Shown here: positions 42,965 to 53,722 of the stretch, piece after piece
Layout of the letters: every line of letters starts with the position of its first letter
How positions within the stretch are numbered: position 1 is the first letter of the stretch
From: Sva-07 sp963717385
GTDB lineage: Bacteria > Actinomycetota > Acidimicrobiia > Acidimicrobiales > Ilumatobacteraceae
DNA: 64,000 nucleotides
Reading direction: 5' to 3'
NCBI GenBank assembly: GCA_963717385.1
Contig: CAVQWE010000006.1
Span: forward strand, 480,815 to 544,814
The notes under the pieces: generated by a model
Database searches by the model: none
What the model saw: only the letters and a program-made list of their open reading frames with translations
Told to the model about the DNA's origin: nothing
Made by a program: the position numbers and the translations under genes

Positions 42965-44147
<1,183 letters not shown>

Positions 44148-44160
44148 TGTAGATGTTCAT

Positions 44161-44198
44161 GTTGCAGTCCGGATGGGTCGGCCCATCCGGACTGCAAC
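44161..44198. terminator. 17-bp perfect stem with UCGG loop after the thiolase gene
   Basis: The arms GTTGCAGTCCGGATGGG (44161-44177) and its exact complement (44182-44198) enclose TCGG, a stable tetraloop. It sits 13 bases after the thiolase stop, and no T tract follows. Very likely the thiolase terminator. Confidence 0.85.
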
Positions 44199-44250
44199 GC
44201 GAACGGAAGATGGTGGGCGGCACGGAGGTGGCCTCCGATAGACCGGCGCG

Positions 44251-44745
44251 GTGCGTCGACGTGTCGTTGCTCTGATTGCGGTGGGCGCCACCACCATCAC
44301 GTCGTGCACCAACCCGCCGCCTGACCAGGACGGCGCCGCCACGGTGGCGTACGTGGTCGACGGCGACACGATCGACGTCGAGATCGGCGGGCGCACCGAG
44401 CGAATTCGCTTGATCGGCATCGACACACCCGAGACCAAGAAGCCCAACTCGCCGATCGAATGCTTCGGCCCCGAGGCCAGCGCATTCACCGAGTCGCTCC
44501 TCCCCGAAGGCACCCCGGTGCGCATCGAACGCGACATCGTCGGCCGTGACGACTACGGACGCCTCCTCGGCTACGTGTACCTCGTCGACCAGCCGGATCT
44601 GTTCGTCAATCTCGAGATCGTCGAGCAGGGTTTCGCGCAACCGCTCACGATCGAGCCCAACAGCACCTTCGCGCGCGATTTCGCTGCCGCTGCCCGACGA
44701 GCGGAGCGTGCCGACCTCGGCATGTGGGGCGCCTGCTCGCCCTGA
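44251..44745 (+). CDS. Thermonuclease-family (SNase-like) putative lipoprotein
   Basis: The 164-residue protein has an N-terminal hydrophobic segment ending TTITSC (possible lipobox Cys), then the SNase fold: VVDGDTIDVEIGGRTERIRL, IGIDTPETKK (metal Asp, Arg/Glu region), GRDDYGRLLGYVYL and LVNLEIVEQG-like NLEIVEQGFAQP. Members cleave nucleic acids with Ca2+. GTG at 44251 is preceded by TAGACC 6 nt upstream. Probably extracytoplasmic. Confidence 0.82.
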   Translation: MRRRVVALIAVGATTITSCTNPPPDQDGAATVAYVVDGDTIDVEIGGRTERIRLIGIDTPETKKPNSPIECFGPEASAFTESLLPEGTPVRIERDIVGRDDYGRLLGYVYLVDQPDLFVNLEIVEQGFAQPLTIEPNSTFARDFAAAARRAERADLGMWGACSP

Positions 44746-44775
44746 GCCCGCAGCGGTTCCGGTAGCGTCGCGCCG

Positions 44776-45615
44776 GTGGAGATCACCCTCGCCGAGCGTC
44801 TCGGCCACTCCCCAGACGACCGGCTGGTCATCTTGTCGTGCGACGACCTCGGCTCGTGCCATGCGGCCAACGTCGGGGTGTTCACGGCGATTCGCGAGGG
44901 TGCCGCCACCTGCGCATCGCTGATGGTGCCGGCACCCTGGGCAGGCCATGCCGCCCAGCTCTGCGAACCCACCGACGACATCGGCGTACACCTCACCCTC
45001 AACGCCGAGCACGAGTCCTACCGGTGGGGACCGATCACCCACGCACCGTCGCTGCAATCCGGCGAAGGCGGGTTCCCGCGCACGCTCGAAGATCTGTGGG
45101 AGCACGCCGATCACGCCGAAGTCCTTCGCGAACTCCGCGCCCAGGTCGAGCGTGCGTTGGCATGGGGTATCGACGTCACCCATCTCGCACCGCATCTCAC
45201 CGCGATCACGCTGCGGCCCGAGTTCTTCGACGTCTACCTCGAACTCGCCGTCGAGTTCGCGCTCCCGATCAGGCTGCCGTCGACCGTGAGCGCCGAGCAG
45301 GCCGGCTTCCCGTTCCGACGCCTCGCGGCCGACGAAGACATCGTGTTCCCCGACCATTTCGACCACGATTGGCGCGCCGGCAGCGCCGACCGTGTGCGCG
45401 CTGCCATCGACACGCTCGCCCCGGGCGTCACCGAGATCCACGTGCAGCCAGCGATCGACACACCCGAAGTTCGAGCGCTCGGTGCCTCCACCCAGGGCTG
45501 GGTCGACGACCTCGAGCTGATCACCAGCGACGACCTGCGCGACCGTCTCGCGGCAAGTGGGGCAACGCTGATCGGGTACCGCCAGCTGCGCGACGCCATG
45601 CGCGCCACGAGCTGA
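44776..45615 (+). CDS. ChbG/YdjC-family carbohydrate deacetylase
   Basis: The 279-residue TIM-barrel-like metalloenzyme has the family motifs ILSCDDLGSCHAANVG (metal-binding Asp pair), DIGVHLTLNAEHE (metal His) and VTHLAPHLTAI (metal His). Members remove acetyl groups from chitooligosaccharides or related N-acetyl sugars. The GTG at 44776 has TAGCGT 7 nt upstream. Substrate is not determined. It faces the minus-strand pair beginning with the small protein at 45628. Confidence 0.83.
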   Translation: MEITLAERLGHSPDDRLVILSCDDLGSCHAANVGVFTAIREGAATCASLMVPAPWAGHAAQLCEPTDDIGVHLTLNAEHESYRWGPITHAPSLQSGEGGFPRTLEDLWEHADHAEVLRELRAQVERALAWGIDVTHLAPHLTAITLRPEFFDVYLELAVEFALPIRLPSTVSAEQAGFPFRRLAADEDIVFPDHFDHDWRAGSADRVRAAIDTLAPGVTEIHVQPAIDTPEVRALGASTQGWVDDLELITSDDLRDRLAASGATLIGYRQLRDAMRATS

Positions 45616-45627
45616 GTCGACCCTCGA

Positions 45628-45864
45628 TCAGGGTGCAGCGACGAGCTGAGCAATCGCCTCGCCGGCAGCCCCGGACTTCAACGCGTCGAGCACCATTCCG
45701 GTGTTCCCCGACGCCTTGAGCACACCGCGCATGAACGCCACCGTCGGATCGAAGTCGTCGGCGGCAGCATCGGCCAGCGGCACGGTGACGACCACGTCGG
45801 CATCGTCGGGACCCTCGACGCGCTCGTCCTTCTTGGCAACGACCACTCGGTACTGCACGCTCAT
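45628..45864 (-). CDS. Small hypothetical protein (78 aa) coupled to mca
   Basis: The small acidic protein begins MSVQYRVVVAKKDERVEGPD, contains AFMRGVLKASGNTGMVLDAL and ends GEAIAQLVAAP; it resembles small SCP-like or uncharacterised actinobacterial proteins but no family is certain. Its ATG overlaps the stop of mca as ATGA (45861-45864), which marks translational coupling. Confidence 0.6.
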   Translation of the reverse strand: MSVQYRVVVAKKDERVEGPDDADVVVTVPLADAAADDFDPTVAFMRGVLKASGNTGMVLDALKSGAAGEAIAQLVAAP

Positions 45865-46773
45865 GGCGACACCCGCTCGCTGACACCGGCGAACAGATCT
45901 CGTTCGCCGTCGTCGGCAGGGATCGACCCGACGAGCGACCGAGCGAGAATCCAGTCCTCCCACGGGTACGCAGCAGTGAACTCGTCCTCGTCGATGTCGA
46001 ATCCCCAGAACGCAGCCGACGGGTCGATCTGGGTGGCGTGCGCCCGCAGCGCCCCGCGACGCACGTGGCCGTACCCACTGATGTCGATGCGCGTGGTGAT
46101 GCGATGGTCTTGCGATGGCCGATCGCGCCACTCCTGGTCGAACGGCGACTCGCCTCTTGACTCGCAACATCAGTTCGTGGATGGCCAGGATCCGGGCCTT
46201 CGACCACACCGAGTAGTACATCTTCGACGGCGCGAACGGCTCGCCCGCTTCCGGGTACCAGTCGGGGTCGCCTGCACGCTCGAATGCCAGCACCGAGATG
46301 TCGTGCACCCGCAGGTGATCAGGGTGGGGGTAGCCGCGTTGGTCGTCGCCGTAGGTGATGATCACCTGCGGACGCTCGCGTCGGATGATCGCCACCAGTC
46401 GGCCGGTTGCCTCGTCGATGTCGGCCTGATGGAAGCACTCGGGATGCTCGTTCGGTTCGGTCTCGGCCATGCCCGAGTCGCGGTAGCCGAGCATCTCGAC
46501 CACATCGAAGCCGATGATCTCGGCCGATGCTGCCAGTTCGGGCGCCCGCATCGACGCGACCTGCGCACGTTCCTCCTCGGGCGTCAGCCCGTGGAACGGT
46601 TGGCCGGGCTCTCGCAACGTGGGGTTCTGCAGGTCGCCCTCTTCGCCGCCGGTGCAGCACACCAGCACGGTGTGCACCCCTTCGTCGTGGTAGCGGGCCA
46701 GCGTGGGTGCACCCTTCGACGCTTCATCGTCGGGGTGGGCGTGCACGGTGAGCAACGAGAGGCGTTCGGTCAC
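45861..46773 (-). CDS. mca: Mycothiol S-conjugate amidase (PIG-L family), one frameshift
   Basis: The ~303-residue enzyme has the zinc motif VHAHPDDEASKGAP, TCTGGEEG-like CCTGGEEGDLQNP, MLGYRDSGMAETE and HPDHLRVHD (third ligand His). Mca cleaves mycothiol S-conjugates in electrophile detoxification. It is told apart from MshB by the LREPGQPFHGL/PNEHPECF segment. The frame changes near 46155, after ELMLR, and the C terminus (SPFDQEWRDRP, AAFWGFDIDEDEF) follows. The GTG at 46773 has TAGTCT 7 nt upstream. It implies the organism makes mycothiol. Confidence 0.85.
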
Positions 46774-46846
46774 CCTGGGCAGACTACCGCTGGTGGATCT
46801 GGCTGGTGAGTCCTGATCAGGATCGTCACCGCCTACGCTCGCACGG

Positions 46847-47515
46847 GTGGGTCGACAGATGGCGGGGATCTCGGTGGCAACGCTCGTGGCGATTGCTGCG
46901 TTCTCCGCCTGCGACACCGGCGACGGCAAGCAGCTCCAGGAGTTCGACCCCGCCGATTATCCGAGTCAGACGACCGTCGTCGTGACAGACGAGAGCGCGT
47001 TCACGATCGACCCGACGGGCGGCTTCGAGCTGCCCGGCACCGACAACGCCGACGGCACCACCGAACCCTTCAGCGTGGTCGCACCGTGGGTGGCTGGTGG
47101 CAACATCGACGCCCGTCACACCTGCGATGACCTCGACATCTCACCAGCGCTGAGCTGGGGTGCTGTCCCCGCCGGGACCGCCGAAATCGCCATCGCCATG
47201 GTCGACGAGTCGACGGTGAGCGATGGCCAGCCGTTCGTGCACTGGGTGGTCGGCGGACTCGATCCGTCAGAGATCGCCCTGGTCGAGGGCGACGTGCCGC
47301 TCGGAGCGCTCCAGGCCCTCAATTCCTTCGGTGATGTCGGCTACGGAGGACCGTGTCCGCCACCCGGTGACGAACCCCATCTGTACCGAATCACCGCATA
47401 CGCGCTCAACCAACAGCTCGAACTTGCCGATGGAGATCCCGCAACCGAGTTCTTGGCCACCATCGCTACGATCTCGATCGCGTCGACCGACGTGACCGGG
47501 ATCTACCAGCGCTGA
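46847..47515 (+). CDS. YbhB/YbcL-type PEBP-like lipoprotein
   Basis: The 222-residue protein has a short hydrophobic leader ending in AAFSAC, a good lipobox, followed by a PEBP (phosphatidylethanolamine-binding, Raf-kinase-inhibitor-like) core: ISPALSWGAVPAGTAEIAIA, HWVVGGLDP, YGGPCPPPGDEPHLYRITAY. The role of bacterial members is unknown. The GTG has TACGCT 7 nt upstream. A 49-base gap leads to the GGDEF-EAL gene. Confidence 0.82.
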   Translation: MGRQMAGISVATLVAIAAFSACDTGDGKQLQEFDPADYPSQTTVVVTDESAFTIDPTGGFELPGTDNADGTTEPFSVVAPWVAGGNIDARHTCDDLDISPALSWGAVPAGTAEIAIAMVDESTVSDGQPFVHWVVGGLDPSEIALVEGDVPLGALQALNSFGDVGYGGPCPPPGDEPHLYRITAYALNQQLELADGDPATEFLATIATISIASTDVTGIYQR

Positions 47516-47564
47516 TCTTCGCCCTGAGCCACCACCGAGGCAACGAAGCAAAGAGGAGCAGGTC

Positions 47565-49328
47565 GTGCCGGACGGCGACAACGACAACGAGCAGCGACAC
47601 GGTCTGGACGCCCATGCCTGGCCGCCACCTGCCGACGACGTCGTCCAGTTCGCCCAGCGTGCCCTGCTCGACGCGGACGGCACCGCCATCGTGATCATGG
47701 GATTCGATGGCACGGTCAAGACTGCCAACCATTCGGCTCTGCACCTGCTGGGGGCAAAGACGAACGACGCACTCACTCCGGGCAGTCCGGCGCGTGCGAT
47801 GCTGCGGTCGCTGCTCGACCACGCCCCGCGACAGTTGGTCGCCGGCGAATCCGACGGCACCTGGCAAGGCGACATCGACCACGTCGACACGTTCGGCGAG
47901 TCGCTCGTGTTGCGCGCCACGGTGGCCGCACGCCGTGACCGCGCCAACGACGGCGGCGGGTTCATCGGATTGATCGCCCACGACGTCACGAGGGCCCGCG
48001 ACGAAGCGGCCCGGCTACGACACCGGGCCACGCACGACCCACTGACGGGGTTGGCGAACCGTCGGCGAATCCTGTCGAGCCTCGCTCATTCGATCGCGGC
48101 TCAACGGACCCGTCCGGGCCATGTCGCTGCGATCTTCATCGACGTCGATCGACTGAAGTACGTCAACGATGCGCTCGGCCACCCGGTTGGCGATCGTCTC
48201 CTCGTGTCGGCCGCCCGACGGCTCGCCGACAGCGTCCGGCCCGAGGACCAGGTCGCGCGGATCGGTGGCGACGAGTTCCTGGTGGTGTGCGCCGACGTTC
48301 CCGACACGGCCACGGCAGTCGAGCTCGCCGAGCGGATGCGCCAAGCGCTCACCGGTCGACTTCGTCTGCGACAACTCGATCTCGACTTCTCGGTCAGCAT
48401 CGGTGTGGCGGTGACCGACGAAGAAGTGCTCGCGATGGCCGACGACACCGCGGCCGAGACGCTGATCGGCAACGCCGACACCGCGATGTACGAGGCGAAG
48501 GGTTCGGGCCGGACCCGATGCGTGCTCTTCACTCCGGAGATGCGGTCGGCCGCACGCGAACGCACTGCGCTCGGCGCCGACCTCGGCCGAGCGATCACGG
48601 CGAAACAGCTCACCGTCGACTTCCAGCCCTTGTTCTCCACCGTCGACCGGCGAACGGTCGGCGCCGAAGCGCTGGTGCGCTGGAAGCACCCCGAGTTCGG
48701 CGAGATGGACCCCGCCACGTTCGTGCACATCGCCGAAGAGTCCGGCACGATCGCCCGGTTGGGCGAATTCGTGCTCGAACACGCACTGATCGAAACGCGC
48801 CGCTGGCTCGAACACGACATCGTCGGCAAGGACTTCGCCGTTCATGTCAACGTCTCGACGGTCCAGCTGGCGAGTCCCTCGTTCGTCAACCATGTTCTCT
48901 CGATGCTGCGCCTGCACGAACTGGCCCCGGAACGCTTGGTGCTCGAAGCACGCGAAACTGCGCTCCTCGGGCGCAACCCCGACATCGACCGGACCGTGAA
49001 GGCCTTCCGTCGCGCCGGAGTGCAGATCGCCATCGACAATTTCGGCACCGGAGCCAATGCGCTGTCACTGCTGACCGACGTGGGCGCCGACATCTTGAAA
49101 CTCGATGGCTCGCTCGCCTTGCCGTCGGGTTCCACCGACTCCGAAACTCGGATCGTGCGGGCCGTGGTGTTGCTCGCCCACTCGCTCGGGATGCGCGTCG
49201 TCGCAGAACGCGTCAGCGCCACCGACCAGTTGCGACGGCTGCGCTCGGCGGGCTGCGACCTGGTGCAGGGCAACCTGCTCGGCACGCCCGGTGCGCCTGA
49301 TCAACTTCCGACATCTGCGAACTACTGA
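47565..49328 (+). CDS. PAS-GGDEF-EAL protein with intact GGDEF and degenerate EAL domain
   Basis: The 587-residue protein has an N-terminal PAS-like sensor (ADGTAIVIMGFDGTVKTANH), a GGDEF domain with intact signature ARIGGDEFLVV and inhibitory site RPED exactly 5 residues before it, and an EAL domain. EAL keeps AEALVRWKHP but has IDNFGTG instead of DDFGTG and AERVS instead of AEGVE, so two catalytic acidic positions are lost. It probably makes cyclic di-GMP, with the EAL part binding but not cleaving it. The GTG start has a Shine-Dalgarno AGAGGAG, unlike the leaderless genes around it. Confidence 0.88.
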   Translation: MPDGDNDNEQRHGLDAHAWPPPADDVVQFAQRALLDADGTAIVIMGFDGTVKTANHSALHLLGAKTNDALTPGSPARAMLRSLLDHAPRQLVAGESDGTWQGDIDHVDTFGESLVLRATVAARRDRANDGGGFIGLIAHDVTRARDEAARLRHRATHDPLTGLANRRRILSSLAHSIAAQRTRPGHVAAIFIDVDRLKYVNDALGHPVGDRLLVSAARRLADSVRPEDQVARIGGDEFLVVCADVPDTATAVELAERMRQALTGRLRLRQLDLDFSVSIGVAVTDEEVLAMADDTAAETLIGNADTAMYEAKGSGRTRCVLFTPEMRSAARERTALGADLGRAITAKQLTVDFQPLFSTVDRRTVGAEALVRWKHPEFGEMDPATFVHIAEESGTIARLGEFVLEHALIETRRWLEHDIVGKDFAVHVNVSTVQLASPSFVNHVLSMLRLHELAPERLVLEARETALLGRNPDIDRTVKAFRRAGVQIAIDNFGTGANALSLLTDVGADILKLDGSLALPSGSTDSETRIVRAVVLLAHSLGMRVVAERVSATDQLRRLRSAGCDLVQGNLLGTPGAPDQLPTSANY

Positions 49329-49399
49329 TCACGAGGTCACCCACCTGCCAACGGGGTGCTCGCGGTCGCCACCCCGACGTCTCTCGGTACCCTGATCTG

Positions 49400-50374
49400 G
49401 TGCCGTTGCCTCCCCCACCGCCGCCCGATGCTCGCGGCGATCGCGCAGCCGGAACCGGTCCGGGCTCACCACTTCCTCCTGCGCCGGCGAGCAGCGCCCT
49501 TGCCACGTGCTACCGCCATCCGGATCGACCAGCGGGACGACGATGCACACGGTGCGGCAAGTCTGCATGCGACTCGTGCCTGGTGCAAGCCACCGTCGGC
49601 AGCCACTGCCTCGACTGCGCCAAGGCCGCTCGTCCGGACGCGAGGACCCGTGTCCGCTTCTGGTCGGCACGTCAGCCGGTGCTGGTCACGATGACGCTCA
49701 TCGCGATCAACGTGGCGGTCTTCGTGCTCGTGCTGCTCAGCACCCGCGATCCCGCCGCACTGAGCGGAGGGGTGACCGACATGCACCTTCGACTCGGCCT
49801 GAGCAAGGACGTCCTGGTCCAGCCGATCGCGTGGCAGGACGCCGACGGTGGGATCTACGTCACCGAACCCGACGGCTGGTATCGCCTCGTCACATCTGGG
49901 TTCTTGCACTTCGGCGTCATCCACCTCGCGTTCAACATGTACTTCCTGTACGTGCTGGGACCGATGCTCGAACCCGGACTCGGTCGCATCAATTTCCTGC
50001 TGCTCTACATGGCCTCGTTGCTCGGTGGGTCGCTCGGGGTGATCGTGGTCGACAGCGGTGGCATCACCGCCGGCGCATCGGGTGCGGTCTTCGGACTGCT
50101 CGCTGCTGCCACGGTCGGACTGTGGCGTCGGGGGGTCAACCCGCTGAACACCGGGATCGGCACCGCGCTGATCCTCAACTTGTTCATCACCTTCGCCATC
50201 CCCGGAATCTCGATCGGCGGGCACCTCGGTGGCGCCGCTGCCGGGGCGATCTGCGGGTGGGTGATGCTCGCACCCGCCCATCGACGCGGTCCCGGCTGGT
50301 CGATCTGGGCTACACCGGCTGCAGTGGGCATCGGTAGCGTTGTTGCTGTGATCCTGATCGTGGCTGCAGCATGA
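49400..50374 (+). CDS. Rhomboid-family intramembrane protease with N-terminal zinc-finger-like domain
   Basis: The 324-residue protein has a Pro-rich N terminus, a B-box-like cysteine/histidine cluster (CYRHPDRPAGRRCTRCGK, then ACDSCL and HCLDCAKA) and a six-helix rhomboid core with catalytic GASGAVFGL (Ser) and GGHLGGAAAG (His), plus the HLAFNMYFLYVLG segment. Rhomboids cut membrane proteins within the bilayer. The stop overlaps the glpD start (ATGA 50371-50374). The GTG at 49400 has TACCCT 6 nt upstream. Confidence 0.88.
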   Translation: MPLPPPPPPDARGDRAAGTGPGSPLPPAPASSALATCYRHPDRPAGRRCTRCGKSACDSCLVQATVGSHCLDCAKAARPDARTRVRFWSARQPVLVTMTLIAINVAVFVLVLLSTRDPAALSGGVTDMHLRLGLSKDVLVQPIAWQDADGGIYVTEPDGWYRLVTSGFLHFGVIHLAFNMYFLYVLGPMLEPGLGRINFLLLYMASLLGGSLGVIVVDSGGITAGASGAVFGLLAAATVGLWRRGVNPLNTGIGTALILNLFITFAIPGISIGGHLGGAAAGAICGWVMLAPAHRRGPGWSIWATPAAVGIGSVVAVILIVAAA

Positions 50375-52039
50375 CGCTCCGAGACCGTCACCTCGAACGT
50401 CTGCGCACCGAGACCTTCGACACGCTGGTGATCGGCGGCGGCATCAACGGTGCGGTTGCAGCAGCATCACTCGCCGGACGTGGCGCCAGCGTGGCGATCA
50501 TCGATCGTGGCGACTTCGCCAACTTCACCAGCCAGGCGTCGTCCAACCTGGTGTGGGGCGGCTTCAAGTACCTCGAGAACTACGAGCTGCTGCTGGTGTG
50601 GAAACTCTGCCGGTCGCGCAACCGGTTGATGAAGGCCTACCCCGACAACATCAAGCAGATCGGGTTCTACGCCACGCTCGACCAGTCCTCTCCGTACAAG
50701 CCGTGGTTCGCCGGTCTCGGATCGCTCGGCTACTGGATCATCGGCATGTTCGGCACACGACGACCACGGGTGCTCTCGACCGATCACATCGAGCGCGAGG
50801 AACCAGCGATCGACACCTCGAAGGCACTCGGCGGCATCGAGTACTACGACGGCATTCTCGTCGACAACGATGCCCGCTTCGTCTTCTCGTTCGTGCGCGC
50901 TGCTGCCGACGCCGGGGCTGCCGCCGCGAACTACGTCGAGTTGGTGTCGGCCGAACGCTCAGAGGGGCGCTGGATCGCCACGCTGCGCGACGTCGACAGC
51001 GGCGACGAGTTCACCACCACTGCCCGCACCATCGTCAATGCTGCCGGTCCATTCGTCGACGAGGTCAACGAGCAGTGGGGCCTCACCACCGACCATCGCA
51101 TCGTGTACTCGAAGGGCATCCACCTGGTGGTACCCCGCCTCACCACCACCGAGCATCACAAGGTGCTGGCCTTCTTCGACGATTCGGGGCGCTTGTTCTA
51201 CGTGATTCCGATGGGGCGGCGTTCGGTGATCGGCACCACCGACACACGCGTCGACACACCGTTCACGGAGGTCACCGACGACGACATCGATTTCCTCCTC
51301 GGCCAGATCAATGCACGAATGGACCTCGACACCCCGCTCACCAAGGCCGACATCATCGCTGAGCGAACCGGGGTTCGACCGCTCGTCGTCAAACGCGGCG
51401 CCGGCGATCAGAGCGACGTCGACTGGACCAAGCTGAGTCGCAAGCACGCCATCGAGACCGACCGATCGCGTGCGGTGGTCACCGTCTTCGGCGGCAAGCT
51501 CACCGACTGCATCAACGTCGGTGAAGAGGTCGCCGCCGAGATCGAGTCGCTCGGTGTGCCGCTCGAGGCCGATCTGCACACGTGGTACGGCGAGCCGGCG
51601 CGCCGCCACCCGCGACGAGTTCTACCGTCAGGCTCACCTCATGCGACTCGACGAGTACCGCACCAAGGTCGACACCGAGCCGCTGACCGACCGGCTGTGG
51701 AGGCGCTACGGGCGTCGGGCGTTCACGATGCTCGAAGCCATCCGTGAAGACCCTCAGATGGCCGAGGACGTCATGGGGTCTGCCGACTACCTCCGTGTCG
51801 AACTGCACGCTGCGGCGCGCACCGAGATGGTGACGCGGCTCGAGGACTTCATGCGCCGCCGCTCGAAGATCGATCTCGTCGTGCACGACGACGACATCCG
51901 CGACTCAGCGGGGCTGGCCGAGGTTGCCGAGATCCTCTTCGGCGACGACGCCGAACGTCGGCTTGCCGAGTACTACGGCGGTGCCGACGAGATCCCGCCG
52001 GCAGTGCGCTCAGGGCTCCGTCAGCTCGACCACGACTGA
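50371..52039 (+). CDS. glpD: Glycerol-3-phosphate dehydrogenase (FAD-dependent), one frameshift
   Basis: The ~555-residue enzyme has LVIGGGINGAVAAASLAGRG (FAD loop), SSNLVWGGFKYLENYE (GlpD signature), VNAAGPFVDEVNEQWG, IPMGRRSVIGTTDTRVD and FGGKLTDCINVGEEVA. It oxidises glycerol-3-phosphate to DHAP, feeding electrons to quinones. The frame breaks near 51600, in the link before the C-terminal helical domain (DEFYRQAHLMRLDEYRTKVD); an extra C in CGCCGCC explains it. Four-base overlap with rhomboid suggests coupling. No glpK or glpF nearby. Confidence 0.92.
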
Positions 52040-52045
52040 GCCCAC

Positions 52046-52850
52046 ATGCTCGATCGCTTCCGCCGTTGGAGACGCCGATCCGCCCCTGCGTTCGATCCCA
52101 CCTGGCATCGACTCCTCGGGCGCGAGTTCGAGCATTGGCGGATGCTGTCGCCGAACGAACTGCGAACGCATGGAGTCGTTGGTCGCAGCGTTCTTCCACG
52201 ACACGAGGTGGGAACCCGCGAACGGATTCGAACTGAGCGACGAGGTCCGCGTCATGATCTCAGCGCAGGCATCGATGCTGCTGCTCGGCCTGGAGATCGA
52301 CGAGTACCCGCAGCTCACCTCGGTGATCGTGCACCCGTCGACCGTGCGCCTCCACGGTGAGCATGCGGTGGGCGGCGGACTGCGACGATCGGGCACGCAA
52401 ACCCTCGCCGGCCAGGCCCACTACCGCGGCCCGGTGGTGCTGTCGTGGGCGGCGGCTCGACGTGGAGCCAGGTTCCCGGCGGGCGGGCAGAACGTGGTGT
52501 ACCACGAGTTCGCTCATCAACTCGACATGCTCGACGGCATCACCGACGGCACCCCGCCGCTCGGCGACGACGCAGCACGGCAGCACTGGGTCGAGGTGTG
52601 CACCGAGGCCTACGACACGGTGCGCGCCGAAGGCTCGCCCGTACTGCGCCCGTATGCGGGAACGAATCCGGCCGAGTTCTTCGCGGTGGCCACCGAGGTG
52701 TTCTTCAACCGGCCACTCGAGCTCGGTGAGCACGAACCAGCGCTGTACGAGGCGTTGCAAGCGTTCTACTGCCAGGACCCCGCCGCTCGCGCCGCTCGCT
52801 TCGCCGCAGCGAACGCCGATCTGGAACCGCCGAGCACGACGGCTCGCTGA
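52046..52850 (+). CDS. MtfA-like (M90) zinc peptidase, one frameshift
   Basis: The ~267-residue protein matches MtfA: FDPTWHRLLGREFEHWRMLS at the N terminus, a frame change near 52165, then MLLLGLEIDEYPQLTSVIVH, GPVVLSWAAA and the zinc motif VVYHEFAHQLDMLDG, with EFFAVATEVFFNRP downstream. MtfA binds Mlc in enteric bacteria and has aminopeptidase activity. It starts 6 bases after glpD and likely shares its transcript; EamA follows by 9 bases. Confidence 0.87.
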
Positions 52851-52859
52851 CGATCCGTC

Positions 52860-53688
52860 GTGCCCATCGTTCTCGGAGCGTTCGCGTCGCTCTTCATCGG
52901 CTTCTCCGACTTCCTCGGCCGCTACGGCACGAGACGGTCGAATGCCGTCACTGCGACGAGCGGCGCCATGCTCGGCGGTGCCATCACCGCGTTGATCGCG
53001 CTCGGCACTGATCCCGAGCGTGTACGCACTGCGCGACGTGGCGTTGGGAGCGTCATCGGGGCTGCTCGTCGGTATCGCACTCGCGCTGCTGTACGAGGCG
53101 ATGGCCACATCGTCGGCCGCGGTCGCCGGGCCGTTGGTGGCACTCGGTGCTGCGTTGATCCCGCTGGGCTGGGAGGTCGTTCGCGGGAACTGGCCGTCGG
53201 GCATCGTGCTCGTCGGCGTGGTGGTCGCGATCTGCAGCTTGCTGCTGGTGATGTACTCACCGGCGCTGAAAGGAACCCTTCGGCGCGGGATCGGATTGTC
53301 ACTGATGGCCTCGGTGCTGTTCGGCGCATCGTTCGTCATGGTCGGCGAAGCCGGCGACGACAGCGGCGTGTGGGCACCGGTGTCACAACGGGTCACCGCA
53401 CTGGTGGTGATGCTGCTGCTGGCGACGGCGCGACACGTCCCCCGCTTACCACCGCGCCCGTTGATGGGGCCGATGTTGATCTCGGGCGCCTGCGGATCGC
53501 TGGCGATCGTCGCATTCGCGCTCGGCACCCAACAGGGGTCGCTGGCGACCGTGGCGGTGTCGGCGTCGATGTTTCCCGCCGTGTCGGCCACGCTGGCAGC
53601 CGTGTTCGACGAGGACACCCTGCACTGGTGGCAGATGATCGGCATCCTCGGCGTCATCGCCGGGATCTCGTTGATGGCGCTCGGCTGA
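52860..53688 (+). CDS. EamA/DMT-superfamily transporter, one frameshift
   Basis: The ~275-residue membrane protein has ten predicted hydrophobic helices in two EamA halves; LGAFASLFIGFSDFLGR and SSGLLVGIALALLYEA lie in the first, ASVLFGASFVMVGEAG in the second. The frame changes near 53020, after TDPE. Members export metabolites or amino acids. It closes the glpD-mtfA group and faces xylA (convergent), 34 bases apart. Confidence 0.8.
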
Positions 53689-53722
53689 GCATCGAAGGGG
53701 CGCCGACGCCGCGACGAGGCCC

